Positions 55,386-63,995 of a DNA stretch of 64,000 nucleotides are shown in pieces (position 1 is the stretch's first letter; the number at the start of each line of letters is the position of its first letter). The notes under the pieces are model-generated. The model made no database searches. It was not told the DNA's origin and saw only the letters and a list, made by a program, of their open reading frames with translations. The DNA is from Gracilimonas sp040904925. GTDB lineage: Bacteria; Bacteroidota; Rhodothermia; Balneolales; Balneolaceae. Where the stretch lies: the NCBI GenBank assembly GCA_040904925.1, contig JBBDSP010000003.1:1-64000 (forward strand), written 5' to 3'. A program made the translations under genes and the position numbers.

Positions 55386-56474
55386 ATGTCTCTCGGAAAA
55401 GACCTCGCTTCTATACGCAAAAGTAAAAACCTCTCCCTCGAGGATATACAAAATGCGATTAAAATTCCGCTCGATACTATAAAAAGTATTGAAGACGGAA
55501 GTATTTTTAATGACCCGGGTACTAATAAAACATACCTTCGAAGCTTTGTCCGAAGTTATGCCAAAGAGTTGAAACTCGATGATGAAAAAGTGGTTCAGGC
55601 CCTTGATGAAGTTGAGGCCGGCAGATATACCGGAAGTCTGGCAGCCGGGGCAGGCATTGATACTCACGAAGATGATACTTTTTCAGGAAGCTCTTTTTCT
55701 ACAGAGGAAGATATTTCAGACGATCCCGCAGCATTTCAACAAAAAGAACCAAAACCGAGTCCTAAAACTCCAAAAGAAAGTTCAAAACCCGTTAAAAAAT
55801 CTTCTGAGCCGGAGTTAAGCTCTATTAACTGGGCTGATATGGGGCGAAAATTTACATCTGCCCGAAAAAGCTCAAAAATATGGCTGGGAATCTCCTTCTT
55901 TATAATTTTGGGGGTGTTGATCGCTTCAATATTTATTTTTTGGGATGATCTTGATTCATTATTTGAAGAGAATCCATCCGAAACTCAGGGGCAGACAATG
56001 CCTGAGAACACCGGACAAGAAACTATAATACCGACACCGGTCGATTCGGCAGAAGTACAAGATGCTGAACCAAACCCAGAAACTGAGATTCAAGATCAAA
56101 CACCCGCTGGGCCAATTTCTCTTGGTGATACCCTTACACTTACTGTTTATGCTGCTTATGACCAATTAGAACCGGTACGGGTTACCAGCGATTTCAACTG
56201 GCGCACCAACCCATTTTGGATGGAAGAAGGCGAAGCCTTTAACTTTGATTTTAGAGACACTCTTTTAGTTCGCGGGCAGTATAGCCGCATGTTGTTACTT
56301 TTCAACGGACACATAATTGAGAATCCGCGACAGAACTATTTTGATCCGGCATTCAACTCTATCATGATCACACGCTCTGTTATTGATCAGCCCGAATACT
56401 TGGCTCCTGCCCCGGAAGAATTTCCTTTGGAGATCGGAGCTCCGGATAGTACGGTCTATAGAATCAGATATTAG
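55386..56474 (+). CDS. RodZ-like helix-turn-helix membrane protein
   Basis: The 362-residue protein has an N-terminal Xre-type HTH (LGKDLASIRKSKNLSLEDIQNAIKIP and TYLRSFVRSYAKEL). An acidic linker, one membrane helix (about residues 165-187), a Pro/Glu-rich periplasmic linker and a C-terminal DUF4115-like domain follow. This is the order seen in RodZ, which ties MreB to the cell wall machinery. It is shorter in HTH contacts than E. coli RodZ, so the function is by architecture. LigA follows 12 bp later. Confidence 0.85.
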   Translation: MSLGKDLASIRKSKNLSLEDIQNAIKIPLDTIKSIEDGSIFNDPGTNKTYLRSFVRSYAKELKLDDEKVVQALDEVEAGRYTGSLAAGAGIDTHEDDTFSGSSFSTEEDISDDPAAFQQKEPKPSPKTPKESSKPVKKSSEPELSSINWADMGRKFTSARKSSKIWLGISFFIILGVLIASIFIFWDDLDSLFEENPSETQGQTMPENTGQETIIPTPVDSAEVQDAEPNPETEIQDQTPAGPISLGDTLTLTVYAAYDQLEPVRVTSDFNWRTNPFWMEEGEAFNFDFRDTLLVRGQYSRMLLLFNGHIIENPRQNYFDPAFNSIMITRSVIDQPEYLAPAPEEFPLEIGAPDSTVYRIRY

Positions 56475-56486
56475 AATTACTTTTCT

Positions 56487-58484
56487 ATGAACAAAAGTGA
56501 AGCAACTGAACGAGTTCAGGAACTCAGAGAATTGCTCAATAAAGCCAATGAAGCATATTACCAAGATGCTCAACCTTTTATAAGTGATAAGGAGTTCGAT
56601 CAAAAACTCAAAGAACTCGAAAAGCTCGAGAAAGAATTTGATCTACACGATCCTGAATCCCCCACTAAACGCGTTGGCGGTGAAGTTTCTTCCGTTTTTG
56701 AAACGGTTCAACATCCCGTTCCCCTCCTATCTTTAGACAATACCTATAACGAAGAAGAACTCAACGATTTTGACGGCCGCGTTAAAAAGATTCTTGGCCA
56801 TGAGGATTACGAGTATATGGTAGAGTTGAAGTTTGATGGTGCTTCCATCCGACTTCGATATGAGAACGGTGAGTTGGTGCTGGGAGCCACTCGCGGAGAT
56901 GGAGAGAAAGGTGATGACATCACCAACAACATTAAAACTGTTCAGGATATCCCCCTTCATTTGAATGGAGACTCTCCCGCTGTAGTAGAAGTTCGGGGTG
57001 AAGCTTATATGGAACGGGAAGCATTCGCAAGAATGAATCAGTATCGGGAAGAACAGGGATTGACCGTTTTTGCGAATCCTAGAAATTCCACTGCCGGCTC
57101 GTTGAAAATGCAAGACCCCAAAGCCGTAGCCCAACGACCCATTCGCTTTTTTGCTTTTGATATGCTTCTGGAAGATGAAGACAATTCCCTTACTCAATCT
57201 AAAAAAGCAGACCTGCTAAAGGAATTTGGTCTTTCTGTTTCAGACTATTACAGAGTCTGTTCAAATATTGATCAAGTGCATGAGATCATTAAAAAATGGG
57301 AAGACCTGCGTCATGAGCTTCCTTACGAAACAGATGGAGTGGTCATTAAAGTGAACCAAAGCAACTTACGTGAAGAACTGGGAACCACTTCAAAATTCCC
57401 CCGCTGGGCTATTGCTTACAAGTTTGAGGCCGAACAAGCCACAACCATCATAAACGATATCACATTGCAGGTGGGAAGACTTGGCACCATCACTCCTGTT
57501 GCTGAATTGGAAGCTGTTCAATTAGCCGGGACCACCGTAAAACGAGCTTCCCTTCACAATGAAGATGAAATTCAGCGAAAGGATATTCGGATTGGGGATA
57601 CCGTTGTAGTGGAAAAAGCCGGAGAGATCATTCCACAGGTCATCAGTGTGGTAAACCCTGAACGGGATGACCGAAATCCTCCGTATGAATTTCCTAAAAA
57701 CTGCCCTGCTTGTGATTCTGAGCTCATCAAATATGAGGATGAAGTAGCATGGCGATGTATAAACCCGACTTGTCCACCACAGGTTCGCATTCGCATTGAG
57801 CACTTTGCCTCACGCGATGCTATGGATATTGAGGGTCTGGGAGAATCGGTGGTCGATCAGCTCGTTTCAGAGGGACTGATCAAAACCTACGCCGATCTGT
57901 ACGATCTGAAGAAAGAACAAGTTATTGACCTAGAACGAATGGCCGAGAAAAGTGCTCAAAATCTGATCGATGCCATCAAAAAAAGTAAAGAGCAACCCTT
58001 TGAACGGGTTATCTATGCGCTGGGTATTCGCTTTGTGGGGAAAACTGTCGCTAAAGATCTGGCTCGTGGCTTCAAAATTATGGATAAATTGCAGTCACTA
58101 TCCGAAGAAGAGCTTACTGAGGTGGATTCCATTGGCCCCAGAATTGCAGAATCAGTGGTAGAATTCTTCAGCAATGATAAAAATAAGCAGATCGTAGCCC
58201 GACTCAAAGAGCATGGGCTACAATTTAAGAAAGAGGAAGAAGAACAAGCATCGAATATTTTTGAAGGAAAGAAATTTGTACTCACCGGTTCCCTCCCAAC
58301 CTATTCCCGTAAAGAGGCCACCGAACTCATCGAAAAGCATGGGGGAAAAACGGCTTCCTCTGTTAGCGGAAATACCGATTTTATACTGGCCGGAGAATCA
58401 GCCGGAAGCAAGCTGGATAAAGCAAAAGAGCTGGGAATCGAAATTCTGGATGAAGCTACTTTCCGTAAGATGATCGGGGAATGA
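56487..58484 (+). CDS. ligA: NAD-dependent DNA ligase
   Basis: The 665-residue ligase seals nicks at replication and repair. Domain Ia has YYQDAQPFISDKEFD. The adenylated Lys is in VELKFDGASIRLRYENGELVLGATRGDG. The OB fold, the zinc finger (CPACD and CINPTC), the helix-hairpin-helix repeats and the C-terminal BRCT domain (KKFVLTGSLPTYSRKEATELIE) are all present and in order. It is 12 bp behind the RodZ-like gene. Confidence 0.98.
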   Translation: MNKSEATERVQELRELLNKANEAYYQDAQPFISDKEFDQKLKELEKLEKEFDLHDPESPTKRVGGEVSSVFETVQHPVPLLSLDNTYNEEELNDFDGRVKKILGHEDYEYMVELKFDGASIRLRYENGELVLGATRGDGEKGDDITNNIKTVQDIPLHLNGDSPAVVEVRGEAYMEREAFARMNQYREEQGLTVFANPRNSTAGSLKMQDPKAVAQRPIRFFAFDMLLEDEDNSLTQSKKADLLKEFGLSVSDYYRVCSNIDQVHEIIKKWEDLRHELPYETDGVVIKVNQSNLREELGTTSKFPRWAIAYKFEAEQATTIINDITLQVGRLGTITPVAELEAVQLAGTTVKRASLHNEDEIQRKDIRIGDTVVVEKAGEIIPQVISVVNPERDDRNPPYEFPKNCPACDSELIKYEDEVAWRCINPTCPPQVRIRIEHFASRDAMDIEGLGESVVDQLVSEGLIKTYADLYDLKKEQVIDLERMAEKSAQNLIDAIKKSKEQPFERVIYALGIRFVGKTVAKDLARGFKIMDKLQSLSEEELTEVDSIGPRIAESVVEFFSNDKNKQIVARLKEHGLQFKKEEEEQASNIFEGKKFVLTGSLPTYSRKEATELIEKHGGKTASSVSGNTDFILAGESAGSKLDKAKELGIEILDEATFRKMIGE

Positions 58485-58552
58485 TTGTTAAAGTTAGAAA
58501 GGATTAAATAGGTTATTCAGAGTTTTACCTGTAAAAACTTCCATTATTAATA

Positions 58553-58612
58553 AAAGTGAGTTGACATCATTTAATATTGGACGACTAATTCACTTCATCA
58601 CTCCTCACTTTA
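58553..58612. repeat. Imperfect hairpin with repeated TCACTT words
   Basis: AAAGTGAG at 58553-58560 pairs with CTCACTTT at 58604-58611. The region to 58630 on the right repeats TCACTT, TCATCACTCC and TATCACT words. The gap between ligA and alanine dehydrogenase is 192 bp and contains no gene. This is the weakest member of the word-hairpin set described in the findings. Confidence 0.4.
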
Positions 58613-58676
58613 TCACTTATCACTCATCCCCAAAATTTCCTATCTTCAAAAAAATTACACCTAAGCATTTCGCTAC

Positions 58677-59891
58677 ATGGATATCAAACCCCTGGATACA
58701 GAACAAATTGGACTTAAGACGCTGGAAAAGCATCTTATCAGGTCCAAAAGCAAGGTCTCATTAAAAATTGGGCTGCCAAAAGAGATATCCAATGATGAAC
58801 GTCGAGTAACCCTAACTCCCGGGGGCGTTTCCATCCTGAAAGCTAACGGACACGAGATCTATATCGAAAAAGGTGCCGGGGAAGATGCTAATTTCCCCGA
58901 TCGGGAATACGCCGATGCCGGAGCTGAAATAGCTTACAGTGCAGATGATGTCTTTAAAAAATCTGAGCTTATTCTAAAAATTGCACCGTTGGTTAAGGAG
59001 GAATTCGGTTTATTGGATCCTGACCAAGCAATAATTTCTGCATTGCATATGGGCAACCAATCAGTGGAATACCTTGATACGTTGACCGAAAAATCAATCA
59101 CTGGAATTGGATATGAATTTATTCGGGGTGAAGACAAAGAATTCCCGATCGTACGGATGATGCATGAAATTACCGGCTCTATGTCGGTACAAATTGCAGC
59201 TCACTACCTGGAAAGTATGAGCGGAGGGCAAGGAATTATGCTGGGTGGAATTTCAGGAGTTCCACCTGCTACTGTAGTCATTTTAGGGGCAGGAATCACC
59301 GGAGAATACGCTGCGCGGACAGCCTTGGGTTATGGCGCACAGGTTTTTGTAATGGATACCGATCTTACTGCACTTCGCCGGCTAGAAAATGCACTTGACC
59401 GCAGGATCATTACAGCTGTGGCAAATCATCAGTATTTAAGTACAGCTTTAAAATTTGCGGATATTATTATTGGAGCAGCCATGGCAGAAGGAGAACGCTC
59501 CCCTTGTTGGGTAACCGAAGAAATGGTGGCCGGGATGAAAGCAGGAAGCGTAATTGTGGATACCGTTATTGATCAGGGCGGCTGTGTAGCAACGAGTGAA
59601 GCAACGACTCATTCAAATCCTGTTTTCACAAAACATGAGGTGATACATCACTGTGTGCCAAACATCCCTGCCAACGTCCCGAGGACGGCCACCTATGCTC
59701 TCAATAATGTTTTGGTACCCTACATATTAGCTATTGGCGATGCCGGGGGAGTTAAAGAATGTCTTTGGGAAAATGTGGCATTACGAAACGGCACCTATGC
59801 CTACAAAAAGCATATCACCAAAAAAAATCTGGCTAAAATGTTCAACAAGCCGTTCCGCGAAATTGAAATGCTTATTGCCTCCCAGATTTAA
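58677..59891 (+). CDS. ald: Alanine dehydrogenase
   Basis: The 404-residue NAD-dependent enzyme interconverts L-alanine and pyruvate plus ammonia. IGLPKEISNDERRVTLTPGGV is the pyruvate-binding start, with ALHMGNQ following. GISGVPPATVVILGAGITGEYAARTALGYGA is the Rossmann NAD site. VDTVIDQGGC and HHCVPNIPANVPRTATYALNN complete the family signature. It carries about 30 extra N-terminal residues compared with the usual 370-residue enzyme. The family also holds transhydrogenase alpha subunits, but no beta partner is here. Confidence 0.88.
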   Translation: MDIKPLDTEQIGLKTLEKHLIRSKSKVSLKIGLPKEISNDERRVTLTPGGVSILKANGHEIYIEKGAGEDANFPDREYADAGAEIAYSADDVFKKSELILKIAPLVKEEFGLLDPDQAIISALHMGNQSVEYLDTLTEKSITGIGYEFIRGEDKEFPIVRMMHEITGSMSVQIAAHYLESMSGGQGIMLGGISGVPPATVVILGAGITGEYAARTALGYGAQVFVMDTDLTALRRLENALDRRIITAVANHQYLSTALKFADIIIGAAMAEGERSPCWVTEEMVAGMKAGSVIVDTVIDQGGCVATSEATTHSNPVFTKHEVIHHCVPNIPANVPRTATYALNNVLVPYILAIGDAGGVKECLWENVALRNGTYAYKKHITKKNLAKMFNKPFREIEMLIASQI

Positions 59892-59933
59892 TTTTAAATG
59901 AGCTTCTCACATTTAACACTTAACATTTAAAAT
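59891..59933. repeat. 10-bp hairpin with repeated TTAACATTTA words
   Basis: The arms 59891-59900 and 59924-59933 are perfect reverse complements, and the loop repeats ATTTAACACTTAACA-like words. It starts on the last base of the ald stop codon and ends 12 bp before the TTG start of the next gene. It shares its spelling with the hairpin at 8537-8580. Confidence 0.6.
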
Positions 59934-59944
59934 TAATCACTGTT

Positions 59945-60313
59945 TTGTCAGAATTAACTGAGTCCAATTACCGTCGCATTTCCATCATCAACTGGCTGCT
60001 TACCGTTCCCATGATGGTTTTGTTTGCATGGCCGTACTTTTACGGAGCCGGATTGATAGGCATGGATATTTTCATGAGATACATCGGGGCATTTATTTTT
60101 GCTGTCCCTTTTATGCTCACTATTCTGCATGGACATGTGACCATGGCACTTGGTTCAGTACATCGGCACCATTACTACAACTGGATGACCGAAGATAAAC
60201 CGCTTACATATGGGCTTTTCTTTCACCCCATGTTCGTCAAAACCCGTTTTCGCCTTATCCTGCTAATGATCAGTTTGTTGATCTTACCGATCGGATATTT
60301 ATTGGGGATCTAA
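59945..60313 (+). CDS. Small membrane protein, 122 residues
   Basis: I do not recognise this protein. It has three hydrophobic helices (about residues 15-35, 43-64 and 100-120) and a His-rich loop with HGHVTMALGSVHRHHYYNW. That loop could bind metal or heme. It starts at TTG 59945, as there is no ATG before the first helix. It lies 53 bp after ald and ends at a terminator shared with the convergent acs. Confidence 0.6.
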   Translation: MSELTESNYRRISIINWLLTVPMMVLFAWPYFYGAGLIGMDIFMRYIGAFIFAVPFMLTILHGHVTMALGSVHRHHYYNWMTEDKPLTYGLFFHPMFVKTRFRLILLMISLLILPIGYLLGI

Positions 60314-60346
60314 AAAAAGTAAGGGCGTATTAAAACACACCCTTAC
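60312..60346 (-). terminator. Intrinsic terminator for acs
   Basis: A 10-bp stem with one mismatch (60319-60328 with 60337-60346) is followed on the minus strand by seven T's (60318 to 60312). It lies about 90 bp beyond the acs stop and overlaps the stop codon of the convergent membrane protein gene. The CTGTCAGG palindrome lies between it and acs. Confidence 0.7.
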
Positions 60347-60386
60347 AGATATCAACTATTTTTTGAAGAAGGATTTGATACTATCA

Positions 60387-60415
60387 CCCTGTCAGGTTTC
60401 ACAAACCTGACAGGG
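60387..60415. repeat. CCTGTCAGGTTT palindrome
   Basis: Perfect 13-base arms (60387-60399 and 60403-60415) flank a CAC loop. The CTGTCAGGTTT core is a repeat I have seen named only as an intergenic palindrome in Bacteroidota-type genomes, so this is likely one copy of a dispersed element. It lies between convergent genes and has no T-run of its own. Confidence 0.7.
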
Positions 60416-60435
60416 TTAAACTTCTTAGCTTTTGA

Positions 60436-62334
60436 TTAGTACGCCTTTCCGTTTTTAATGTCTTCCACCACGCTTGGATCAAGAAGCGTAGATGTATCAC
60501 CTAAATTATCGACATCTTCAGCGGCAATCTTTCTTAAAATTCGGCGCATGATCTTACCGGATCGTGTTTTTGGCAGTCCTTTTACGATCTGAATTTTATC
60601 AGGCTTAGCTATCGGACTGATGATCTTGGTCACCAGATCCAGCAGCTCTTTTTTGAATGCTTCCGGATCTTTGACCTCTCCTTCACAGATCATAAAGGCA
60701 AAAACTCCCTGTCCTTTAATGTCGTGTGGATACCCAACCACTGCTGTTTCAACCACCTTCGGATGTTCGTCCAGCGCATTTTCGATCTCGGCTGTCCCCA
60801 AACGATGTCCTGATACATTTAGCACATCATCCACACGACCGGTAATTCGATAATAACCGTCTTCATCCCTCCGGCAACCATCACCGGTAAAATAATAACC
60901 TTCATAGGTGCTCAGATAGGTTTTCTTATATCGCTCATGATCTCCATACACCGTTCGGGCAATTCCCGGCCACGGATGTTTGATACATAAATTTCCCTGT
61001 ACACCATTTCCTTCGATCTCATTTCCATTTTCGTCCATCAGTGTCGGAAATACTCCGGGAAGCGGAAGCGTAGCAAATCCGGGTTTAGTTGGGGTGATTC
61101 CGGCCAGCGGTGAGATCATGATTCCGCCTGTTTCAGTCTGCCACCACGTATCCACGATCGGGCATTTACCGCCGCCAATGTGATCATGATACCAATGCCA
61201 AGCCTCCTCATTGATGGGTTCACCAACAGAACCAAGTACTTTCAGGGAACTCAAATCGTATTTCTTCACATAATCGATGTCATAAGACATCAAGGCACGA
61301 ATAGCTGTCGGTGCCGTATAAAAGTGAGTAACTTTATATTTTTCTACCACTTCCCACAAACGTCCTGCATCGGGATAGGTTGGAGTTCCTTCAAAAATAA
61401 TTCCTGTAGCCCCATTGAAAAGCGGACCGTAAATAATATAACTATGACCGGTGATCCACCCAGCATCAGCCGTACACCAATAAATATCATCGGCTCCCAC
61501 CTGAAATACCTGGCGGAATGAATAACTTGTATACACCATATAGCCGCCGCAGGTATGAACCACACCTTTGGGTTTTCCTGTTGATCCTGACGTGTAGAGA
61601 ATGAAAAGCGGGTCCTCAGCATCCATTTCTACGGCTTCATGCTTTTTGGATGCATTGCGAATCAAAATATGCCACCATTCATCACGTCCTTCAACCCATT
61701 CGATATCACGGTTAGTACGCTGACATACGATCACGCTTTCTATAGAAGGAGAACTTTCAAGCGCTTCATCTGAAATATCTTTAAGGGGAACGTGTTTGTC
61801 GCCACGACGAAGTCCGTCATTTGTGATCAGCATTTTGGCATCACAATCATTGATGCGCTCAGAAAGTGCCTGAGATGAAAATCCTGCAAAAACTATGGAG
61901 TGAATCGCCCCGATTCGGGCACAGGCTAAAGCAGAGATAACCAGTTCCGGCGTCATCGCCATGTAAATAACAACACGGTCTCCTTTCTTTACACCTTTGC
62001 TTTCCAGCACATTGGCGAAGCGACATACATCCTCATGAAGCTGCTTGTAGGTAATACTCCTACGAAATGAATCCGGGTGATTCGGCTCAAAAATAAAAGC
62101 CGTTTTATTGCCAATGGTATTTAAATGGCGGTCGAGTGCATTCTCTGTGATATTGAGTTTGCCACCCTCAAACCATTTGATATCTGCATCCTTAAAGCTT
62201 CCGGATTGTGTTTTATCCCATCGTTTACGCCAATAAAATGTGCCCGCCTCGTGATCCCAAAACTTCAAGCGATCCTTTTCACTTTCCTTAAATGTCTTCT
62301 GATAGTCTTCAAATGATTTAATATTAAGCCACAT
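60436..62334 (-). CDS. acs: Acetyl-CoA synthetase
   Basis: The 632-residue enzyme activates acetate to acetyl-CoA through acetyl-AMP. It has the ANL-superfamily motif LYTSGSTGKPKGVVH, WWQTETGG, the YFTGDGCRRDEDGYY hinge region and the acetylatable lysine in PKTRSGKIMRRILRK. Together with fadE it feeds acetyl-CoA to the citric acid cycle. It is monocistronic. The 252-bp gap upstream, shared with the divergent membrane gene, is AT-rich and has no CRP-like or other site I can name. Confidence 0.97.
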   Translation of the reverse strand: MWLNIKSFEDYQKTFKESEKDRLKFWDHEAGTFYWRKRWDKTQSGSFKDADIKWFEGGKLNITENALDRHLNTIGNKTAFIFEPNHPDSFRRSITYKQLHEDVCRFANVLESKGVKKGDRVVIYMAMTPELVISALACARIGAIHSIVFAGFSSQALSERINDCDAKMLITNDGLRRGDKHVPLKDISDEALESSPSIESVIVCQRTNRDIEWVEGRDEWWHILIRNASKKHEAVEMDAEDPLFILYTSGSTGKPKGVVHTCGGYMVYTSYSFRQVFQVGADDIYWCTADAGWITGHSYIIYGPLFNGATGIIFEGTPTYPDAGRLWEVVEKYKVTHFYTAPTAIRALMSYDIDYVKKYDLSSLKVLGSVGEPINEEAWHWYHDHIGGGKCPIVDTWWQTETGGIMISPLAGITPTKPGFATLPLPGVFPTLMDENGNEIEGNGVQGNLCIKHPWPGIARTVYGDHERYKKTYLSTYEGYYFTGDGCRRDEDGYYRITGRVDDVLNVSGHRLGTAEIENALDEHPKVVETAVVGYPHDIKGQGVFAFMICEGEVKDPEAFKKELLDLVTKIISPIAKPDKIQIVKGLPKTRSGKIMRRILRKIAAEDVDNLGDTSTLLDPSVVEDIKNGKAY

Positions 62335-62586
62335 ACAATCCTTGGTTGGTTACTGATTTTGTTTGATGTTGAGGCTTTTTTGGCGGAGAATCAAGTAAAA
62401 ACGCTTTTTTGAAAGGATTTTATCATTTTTTGAGAGTTAGGAGTGAACTCTTTTCTATGTTCAGAAATAAGATGTTGACTCCCTGCTTTCGATCAAGCTA
62501 TCTATAAAGACTTCACAGAATGATTTGGTTTTTGCAATTGTTGGAAATAAAATAATTGACATACCCATAATTAGCCCAGACTAAAA

Positions 62587-63195
62587 ATGTGTTACAATCG
62601 ATATTTTTTACCTGCTTTTATTTTTTTGATGCTTACTTCAGCCATATCCCCTGATTTGTTACACGCACAAAATGACACTTTTGACACCCAATATTACGCA
62701 CAAAAGTCATTTGATCTCCAAAAAAAGGGGATGATTTTTCTGGGAAGTTGGGCAACTTTGAACATTTTAACCGGTACCGGTGGGTACTTTTTGAGCGAGC
62801 ACGACACCAAATATTTTCATCAGATGAATGCGGGGTGGAACCTTGTAAATATTGGTATTGCCGGTTTTGCACTATATGGAATTTCCCAAACCGATATAAC
62901 CTCACTTAGCTATACACAGTCACTTGGTGAATTGCAAAACTTGGATAAGATGTTACTATTTAATGCCGGATTGGATGTCGGCTATATGGCTGCAGGCGCT
63001 TGGCTATGGGAACGGGGAATACGCAAGAATTCAGAAAGACAAGTTGGATATGGGAAATCTTTGATTTTGCAGGGAGGCTTTCTCTTTACTTTTGATCTGA
63101 TTTTATATCTAATGCACTCACCTTATACTCAGGACCTGCTTCAACTGTCAGATAATTTTGAATTAACAGCATCAGGATTTAAAGTCTATTTTTAA
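62587..63195 (+). CDS. Exported membrane protein, 202 residues
   Basis: I do not recognise this protein. It has a signal peptide (to about residue 27, ending LLHAQ) followed by about four hydrophobic segments (near 50-65, 80-98, 125-143 and 155-175). It also shows a Gly/Tyr-rich segment (YFLSEHDTKYFHQMNAGWNLVNIG). Multi-pass proteins with cleavable signals are frequent in Bacteroidota. It converges on the sigma-like gene with a 2-bp gap. Confidence 0.65.
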   Translation: MCYNRYFLPAFIFLMLTSAISPDLLHAQNDTFDTQYYAQKSFDLQKKGMIFLGSWATLNILTGTGGYFLSEHDTKYFHQMNAGWNLVNIGIAGFALYGISQTDITSLSYTQSLGELQNLDKMLLFNAGLDVGYMAAGAWLWERGIRKNSERQVGYGKSLILQGGFLFTFDLILYLMHSPYTQDLLQLSDNFELTASGFKVYF

Positions 63196-63197
63196 GC

Positions 63198-63770
63198 TTA
63201 TTGGTTTGATTTGCGCTTATAGCAATGGTGCAGTCGACTTAATATTCTGTGTTTTCGAGTCCGGACGTTCGCGTTAGACAGGTCAAATTCTTCTACCGCA
63301 TCATCAGTGGTCGCTTCGGGCCTATCCATAAAATACTCTATAAATTCCCTGGATTTCTTTCTAAGCTCATTCAGGCATTCCTCTAAAATCCGTTGCCTTT
63401 CTTTATCCAAAAGCTTCCTGAACTGCTCTTCCGGCTCATATACCTCGTTGAATGATTCTTCATCATACTCAAACTTGTGCTCTCTTTTAGCATAGCGAAG
63501 ATACTCATGCCGGCAAGATTTAATGAGGTAGCTAAAGATATACTTACTTTTTTTGATCTTATTCTTTCGGATCTGCTCAAATACATCCAGAAAAGCCTGC
63601 TGAACACATTCCTTGGCTGCATGTTCTTCTGCACTCATAACCACCTGAAGATAATCTTCTAACCTGGGGATCACTTCTGAAAGTAATTCACCGGCTTTTG
63701 CATCATCCCCTTTCTGGAGAGCCTCAACCAATTCCGAATAATCAACTCTAAGTTGTGCCAAACTAACCAA
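63198..63770 (-). CDS. ECF-like RNA polymerase sigma factor
   Basis: The 190-residue protein has the two-domain ECF layout. The sigma2-like part has AKECVQQAFLDVFEQIRKNK and SYLIKSCRHEYLRYAKRE. The sigma4-like helix-turn-helix has DAVEEFDLSNANVRTRKHRILSRLHHC. It differs from typical ECF factors in a long acidic linker (EYDEESFNEVYEPEEQ). The start is TTG 63770: an in-frame stop lies just upstream and there is no ATG before residue 40. No anti-sigma gene is adjacent. It diverges from the gene at the right edge. Confidence 0.75.
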   Translation of the reverse strand: MVSLAQLRVDYSELVEALQKGDDAKAGELLSEVIPRLEDYLQVVMSAEEHAAKECVQQAFLDVFEQIRKNKIKKSKYIFSYLIKSCRHEYLRYAKREHKFEYDEESFNEVYEPEEQFRKLLDKERQRILEECLNELRKKSREFIEYFMDRPEATTDDAVEEFDLSNANVRTRKHRILSRLHHCYKRKSNQ

Positions 63771-63995
63771 CCACTAATTAAAAATTTTTGTCAGTATAAT
63801 TCTGATAAAATCATTTTTCTTTCAAAGAATGTACTGTTCTCTTTGATATAACAAAATTATAACAAGCCCAATAATAAGTCATTTTTTTTGAATTATTAAT
63901 CCATTTTAATCTTTTAGTGGCAGCTATAAATATTAAAATTTAGATTAAGTGTGTAACAATTCACTACAGTATCACTCTTTTACTGGAGTATAAAT

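Noticed and set aside
56733..57197. 154-codon frame antisense to ligA
   Set aside because: It overlaps the ligase adenylation domain and has no recognisable domain of its own.
58561..58764. 67-codon frame before alanine dehydrogenase
   Set aside because: It covers the TCACTT word repeat and overlaps the ald start in another frame.
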